From Jaapia argillacea MUCL 33604 (taxonomy: Eukaryota; Basidiomycota; Agaricomycetes; Jaapiales; Jaapiaceae): a stretch of 64,000 nt of DNA. Shown here piece after piece: positions 59,866 through 64,000 of this stretch. The notes below the pieces were generated by a model that worked only from the letters and a program-made list of their open reading frames with translations, ran no database searches and had not been told where the DNA came from. Position 1 is the first letter of the stretch. Each line of letters begins with the position of its first letter. The stretch is taken from NCBI GenBank assembly GCA_000697665.1, contig KL197713.1:677605-741604 (forward strand). Direction: 5' to 3'. The translations under genes and the position numbers were made by a program.

Positions 59866-60483
59866 ATGAGCGCTCCTCCCCAAGTCGTTTTCTCCAGCGA
59901 CGTCCGCAATATGGATGAGTGGGCAAAGCGAACCGGCATCCCTCTCACCACCGCAGACGCTATCGGGACCAGCTATGCTCGGGCTCACAAATGGCTGCTA
60001 TCGATCAAGGCAGCTCTTCTGGCCCTCGGGTGGACAGATGTAGCTCCTCACGACCCTCGGATGCTATTTTCCATCGAATGCCCATCTCCGTACCGCTCCT
60101 CCAGCGGGTTGCCCCGCAGTCCAAACATGCGCCTCGAGATACCTATCAACGCCTCTTCGTTCTTCTCGCCAGAGCGGAGAGTGCAATGGCAGATGGTCTT
60201 CCACAGCGCGACATTCGTTGCATTACGACATACCGTCAAGCCCATCGGAGACCTCCTCCACGTTCTACAGTGTCTCCTTACTGGAATGCTCGTACTCGTG
60301 AAGGAGGATCCCATTCCACAGGGACTCGACCGGACCATTCGCGCACTGCCTCCCGCAGACTGGGTTGCCCACAATGGGGGTAAACTCACGGAGGTTTTTG
60401 GTTCCGCCCATTACAAGCAGCTATTGAAGGCGGCGAGTGATAATCGTTCATGCTTCAAGCTTGAGCGTGAGTTCCGTCGCTGA
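59866..60483 (+). CDS. Small single-exon orphan protein
   Basis: 205 residues, no introns. The start MSAPPQVVFSSDVRNMDEWA gives a protein of ordinary composition with an even spread of helices (AHKWLLSIKAALLALGWTDV, IGDLLHVLQCLLTGMLVLVK) and ends FKLEREFRR. I recognise no domain. There is no signal peptide or clear membrane span. In-frame sequence stays open for 70 codons past the TGA at 60481-60483 (to 60694), but the composition there is weaker. It may be lineage-specific. Confidence 0.5.
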   Translation: MSAPPQVVFSSDVRNMDEWAKRTGIPLTTADAIGTSYARAHKWLLSIKAALLALGWTDVAPHDPRMLFSIECPSPYRSSSGLPRSPNMRLEIPINASSFFSPERRVQWQMVFHSATFVALRHTVKPIGDLLHVLQCLLTGMLVLVKEDPIPQGLDRTIRALPPADWVAHNGGKLTEVFGSAHYKQLLKAASDNRSCFKLEREFRR

Positions 60484-61161
60484 GTAGCCACCCTCACCGT
60501 CGGGCACAGTGATACAGCTCTACTCCACGAGCTCTTGGACCCTCGAACCTACTGCCATGAGGCATCATCATTCCGTCGCATATCTGTTACGCAAGCTCAT
60601 CATTTTTATCCTCTGTCGCATATTTATGTTGTCCCGCACTACTTCGTCTCGTTCTGCCCCATATCTATGTCGTATTCATCGCATTTTGGCTCATAATATG
60701 ATCCTACCCTACAATAAATGTATAATTCCTACGTACCAATCTTGCCTCTCTTTTGCCGTTCCCGTCGTAATAGCTCGTTCTCCGACCCCATATGCGCTTT
60801 ATGTACTTATCGCTTTCACGGTTATTGAAATAGGCTCGGGCATCACTTTCACCTCATGTTTTCCTGTTGTAGGAAGAGTCAATCAGAGACGCATCGGATT
60901 GAAAGGACCTGGATTGGAGTGTGACTTACAATGTGGAACCATCCCTTCAATGTTAACCTCCGAGTCATTCGAGTTATTTAAACAAGTTGGGGTAGCACGA
61001 ATGTCGGCCCCGCTGAAGTTGGTCGGGATAGAAGTTGCGCATTAGGGACACGTGGAGTGGCTGTACCGTGATCCCTCTCAGAAATTTGCATAAGCACATC
61101 ACTTTGTGCGAATCTCGACGGGCGGCCTGCCTGTACTGTACCAAATACTTAGCGAGCCAAC
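60484..61161. other. Intergenic region before MAP1
   Basis: 678 bp between two plus-strand genes. An open frame at 60509-61045 starts with GTG and has random T-rich composition, so it is not called. Repeated CGCATAT/CCATATCTATGT-like words occur at 60575-60680. The MAP1 promoter should be in the right-hand part. Confidence 0.45.
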
Positions 61162-63018
61162 ATGAGCACCGATACCACGGCTTGTCAGAGCCCCCAATGT
61201 ATCAATGGCAACCCCGCCTCTCGTCTCGAGTGTCCCACTTGCAACAAGTGCGTATCTCAAGGGATCGCTGTTGATCTGTCTCTCATGTCAGCCACCAGGC
61301 TTGGAATCAAGGGTTCTTTGTTCTGCGGACAGGAATGTTTCAAAGCAAACTGTTAGTATTGCACTTCTCTCGACTGATCGAAATTCAATGTTTGGAGGGT
61401 AGGGGTGAGTAAGTTCCATTGGCTGATGTCCCCTCACAGGTCTTACACCTCTTCCCACCAGAAAAACCACAAGATCATCCACGATCTAGCAACTCCTCGA
61501 CAACCTTTACTTGATGACCCTTCGATTAATAAAGGTTGGAGGCTCTTGCCTTTCCTTTCCTGGGCAAGGATTGAATGTACCTTCCAGATGGCACATTCAT
61601 AGGATTCCCAAACTTCAAATATACTGGGTCACTGCGACCCATATACCCTCTCTCGCAGAGGCGTGTTGTCCCACCCCATATTCCTAGGCCCGACTACGCC
61701 GATAATGGTAGGATGGGGGATGTGTTGCAGCAATTCAAGGCTGGCATGTGAGCACCTCAGTAACGCAATTGTCCTTTTCATATAGGAACGCCGACGTCAG
61801 AAGTCAGAAAACTGGGCCAGCCTCCTCGTATATTGAGCAAAGATGAACAAGAAAAGATGAGAACTGTCTCCCGGGTAGGCCTCACTTATTCATCTCTTGT
61901 CAATGATCTGATTACCTCCTAACGCAGCTCGCCCGGGAAGTTTTGGATATCGCTGCATCCCACGTCCGACCCGGAATCACCACCGATTACATAGATGAGA
62001 TCGTGCACAACGCTATCATCGAACGAAATGCATATCCTTCTCCTCTGAACTACCGCGAGTTCCCCAAATCTGTCTGCACGTACGTTCTGGTCTACCTTCG
62101 TCATGAATTCCCAATAACTCCGGGACCTCTCCCGTTGGCTAGTTCCGTTAACGAGGTGATCTGCCACGGTATACCTGATCAGCGAAAGTTAATTGAGGGC
62201 GATATCATCAACATCGGTACGCATTTCTCCAACTCGAATATACCCTTCTACTCAGCGTTTCATAGATGTGACCCTCTACTACGATGGTTGTTTCCGTTCT
62301 TTATCATTGGCTCTCCCTGATGCTTACCCCTTCCTCAGGCTATCACGGGGATTTAAATGAGACGTATCCTGTCGGTCGAGTTGATGACGATGCGAAGAAG
62401 GTTATGCGCGCGGCGCGTCACTCTCTCGACGAGTCTATCAAGATTTGTAAACCTGGTGCCTTATTTCGCGATCTGGGGAAGGTCATGTCCGTAGCTTTCA
62501 TTCATTATCGTAATCTTGGCGCTGACGCTGAAATTATGGGAGGCAGCGAACCTATCGCGCGCGCCAGTGGTTGTGCGGTTGTGCGTCAGTATACAGGTCA
62601 TGGTATCAACGATTTGTTTCATTGCAGCCCCAACATTCCACACTATGCCAAGAATAAGGCGGTTGGGACGATGAAAGCTGGGATGGTGAGTCTCGTGCCC
62701 TCATTTTGTACTTGTCGGTCTTGACGTTCGTACAGTGTTTCACTATTGAGCCGGTCAGTGGCTTGCCGCGCCCATGCATGCGATCTTAACCTTTGGTCTT
62801 CAGATGATAAACTTGGGAACTAATTGGGACCTCGATCACTGGCCAGACAAATGGACAGCTGTGACCATCGACGGAAAACCCAGCGCCCAATTCGAGGAAA
62901 CTCTACTGTACGTTGCATCATTCTTGGCCTCATCAGATGCTGAAACATTGTACGAAGAATCACGGATACCGGCGTGGAAGTCTTGACAGCAGGGAAGGTC
63001 AGGGAGGACTTGTTATAA
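61162..63018 (+). CDS. MAP1: Methionine aminopeptidase 1
   Basis: Removes the first Met from nascent proteins in the cytosol, working at the ribosome. The N-terminal part holds Cys pairs of the ribosome-binding zinc finger ([30 protein letters not shown]). The catalytic M24 fold follows: [60 protein letters not shown] and [20 protein letters not shown] with two metal-binding Asp. The His of [11 protein letters not shown], Glu in FTIEPMINLG and Glu in AQFEETLL complete the five metal ligands. The end is [19 protein letters not shown]. About ten exons, total close to 380 residues. All key residues are intact. Confidence 0.93.
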
Positions 63019-63123
63019 GTTTGTTCTGCGTAAGGTCCATCGCTAGTCATTAGTGAAGAATATGAGTGGAGTGTGCCCCATGTGTTAAACATTGCTCGGA
63101 TACAAATGAAGAGTGAGAGTTAA

Positions 63124-64000
63124 CTACTCGTCGGACGGTCGTCTCCTTCGCTGAGATATCTCTTGATTTATCTCATCAGTGGCCTCCCTGAAGCTCTCTT
63201 CCCTGTCCAAAGCTCCCAGTCTTCGGACTGGAACTCGATCCGACAGGCTTCCATGACGTTGACGGAAGTGGAGACCATCGGCGGATGTGGGTGACGACGG
63301 AGAAATGTTGATGCCCTCGCCGGGCGTGTAGAGCGTATGATCTGGCGAAGATGTTGCGGTAGACCTTGACATTGAATTGGTAGCTGTAGTCATTCGTAGC
63401 TTTTGGAGATCGGCGAATGAACCCTGTCGGCTTCTGGGGCGAGAAACATTTTCGTCAACAGGAAGATACCCCAGTACGTTGTCGTAATCCCCGCCATCTT
63501 CATCGTCAGAGGCGTCAGGCGTGGGGACTCTGCTGATATCGTGACTCCGGCCACCGTCCGCCCAGGCGCTGGTTCCTCGATTGGCGCTCCGACTCCACCC
63601 AAACAACCGCTCATCGAGCCAAGTCTGTACATTGCTTGTCAACGACAGAACTGGATCGAGGGGAAGGGACGAACCATTGGATGCACGAGCAAATTGCCCT
63701 GTGCGTCGATGGCACCTGTGCCACTTTTCCTACGCCATAGTCCTGGAGTTCCGGTCGAAGGCGGAACGCTCGCGGAGGGGACAAGAATGCGATTCTGGTC
63801 AGTTGGGATCAAAAGATCTATCAAGTCATTGATGACGCAGTGAGCGCACCTCATTGAAGTCTGAATAGATCTTTGGCCCGAATTGATTAATAGTCTCCGC
63901 CAACTCGTTCGAAAGTTCAATTCTCATGGCTTTAACCTTGGCCAGAACGCGCTGTTGCCCGGGTACGAGAGCCACAACCAGTGGCCGCAGTGATCTAGTG
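63124..64000 (-). CDS. Probable glycerol-3-phosphate acyltransferase, C-terminal end (partial)
   Basis: The gene runs off the right edge; only the last three exons are visible. The sequence RPLVVALVPGQQRVLAKVKA, then MRIELSNELAETINQFGPKI and YSDFNE, leads to a Ser/Pro tail with ILVPSASVPPSTGTPGLWRR, DAQGNLLVHPM, TWLDERLFGWSRSANRG and a long disordered region of Ser, Arg and Asp ending RRRRPSDE. From memory this looks like the cytosolic C-terminus of fungal Sct1/Gpt2-type acyltransferases, but the catalytic motifs lie outside the window, so the family is tentative. The stop is at 63124. It is convergent with MAP1, 105 bp away. Confidence 0.6.

Noticed and set aside
60509-61045. 178-codon open frame starting with GTG (+)
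   Set aside because: It has no ATG near the start, is rich in Ile, Cys and Tyr from T-rich DNA, and has no recognisable sequence. It lies in the likely 3' UTR of the small orphan.

Overview
This window is nuclear DNA from a basidiomycete fungus, most likely an Agaricomycotina species. Nearly every gene is cut by short introns, many of about 50 to 75 nt, with GT...AG ends. Genes lie close together on both strands, and the recognisable proteins (Fks1, XPD/Rad3, DPP III, Map1, eIF2B-alpha, Ptc7, FHIP) are fungal in type. I placed nineteen complete protein genes and one that runs off the right edge. I recognised no rRNA, tRNA, CRISPR array, transposon or virus-like element by eye. Splice models were built by eye from junction consensus, phase and family knowledge, so some internal boundaries may be off.

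Left part (1-16.3 kb): an empty 1.9 kb; the TFIIH/NER helicase XPD/Rad3 (-); a secreted GH5-fold protein that appears to have lost its catalytic residues (-); a mitochondrial TPR protein resembling Mgr3 (+); a 1,361-residue low-complexity orphan with a repeated D-P-x-R-x-P-A-R-R motif (+); and a short-chain dehydrogenase (-).

Middle (16.5-47.4 kb): a SETD3/Rubisco-LSMT-type SET protein, a UPF0658-type Golgi membrane protein and a DNAJC9-like J protein (all +). Then come FHIP/RAI16 (-) and beta-1,3-glucan synthase FKS1 (-), followed by an LRR-like orphan with an acidic middle (+), the PP2C phosphatase Ptc7 with a 15-nt micro-exon (+), dipeptidyl peptidase III (-), a CCCH zinc-finger orphan (-), an EMB8/YheT-type alpha/beta hydrolase (+), and an RWD protein (-) divergent from mitochondrial bS21 (+).

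Right part (47.4-64 kb): gene-poor. It has an intron-rich orphan (+), a cyclin K/T-type protein (-), eIF2B-alpha (-), a small single-exon orphan (+), methionine aminopeptidase 1 (+), and the C-terminal end of a probable glycerol-3-phosphate acyltransferase (-). Gene-free tracts of 2.3, 3.3 and 1.4 kb separate them.

The genes do not form one pathway; this is a housekeeping region with several orphans between core genes. The most interesting items are the GH5-like pseudoenzyme, the Ptc7 micro-exon, the 38-nt SET exon, the non-ascomycete hot-spot sequences of Fks1, the two possible start codons of DPP III, and the orphan proteins.
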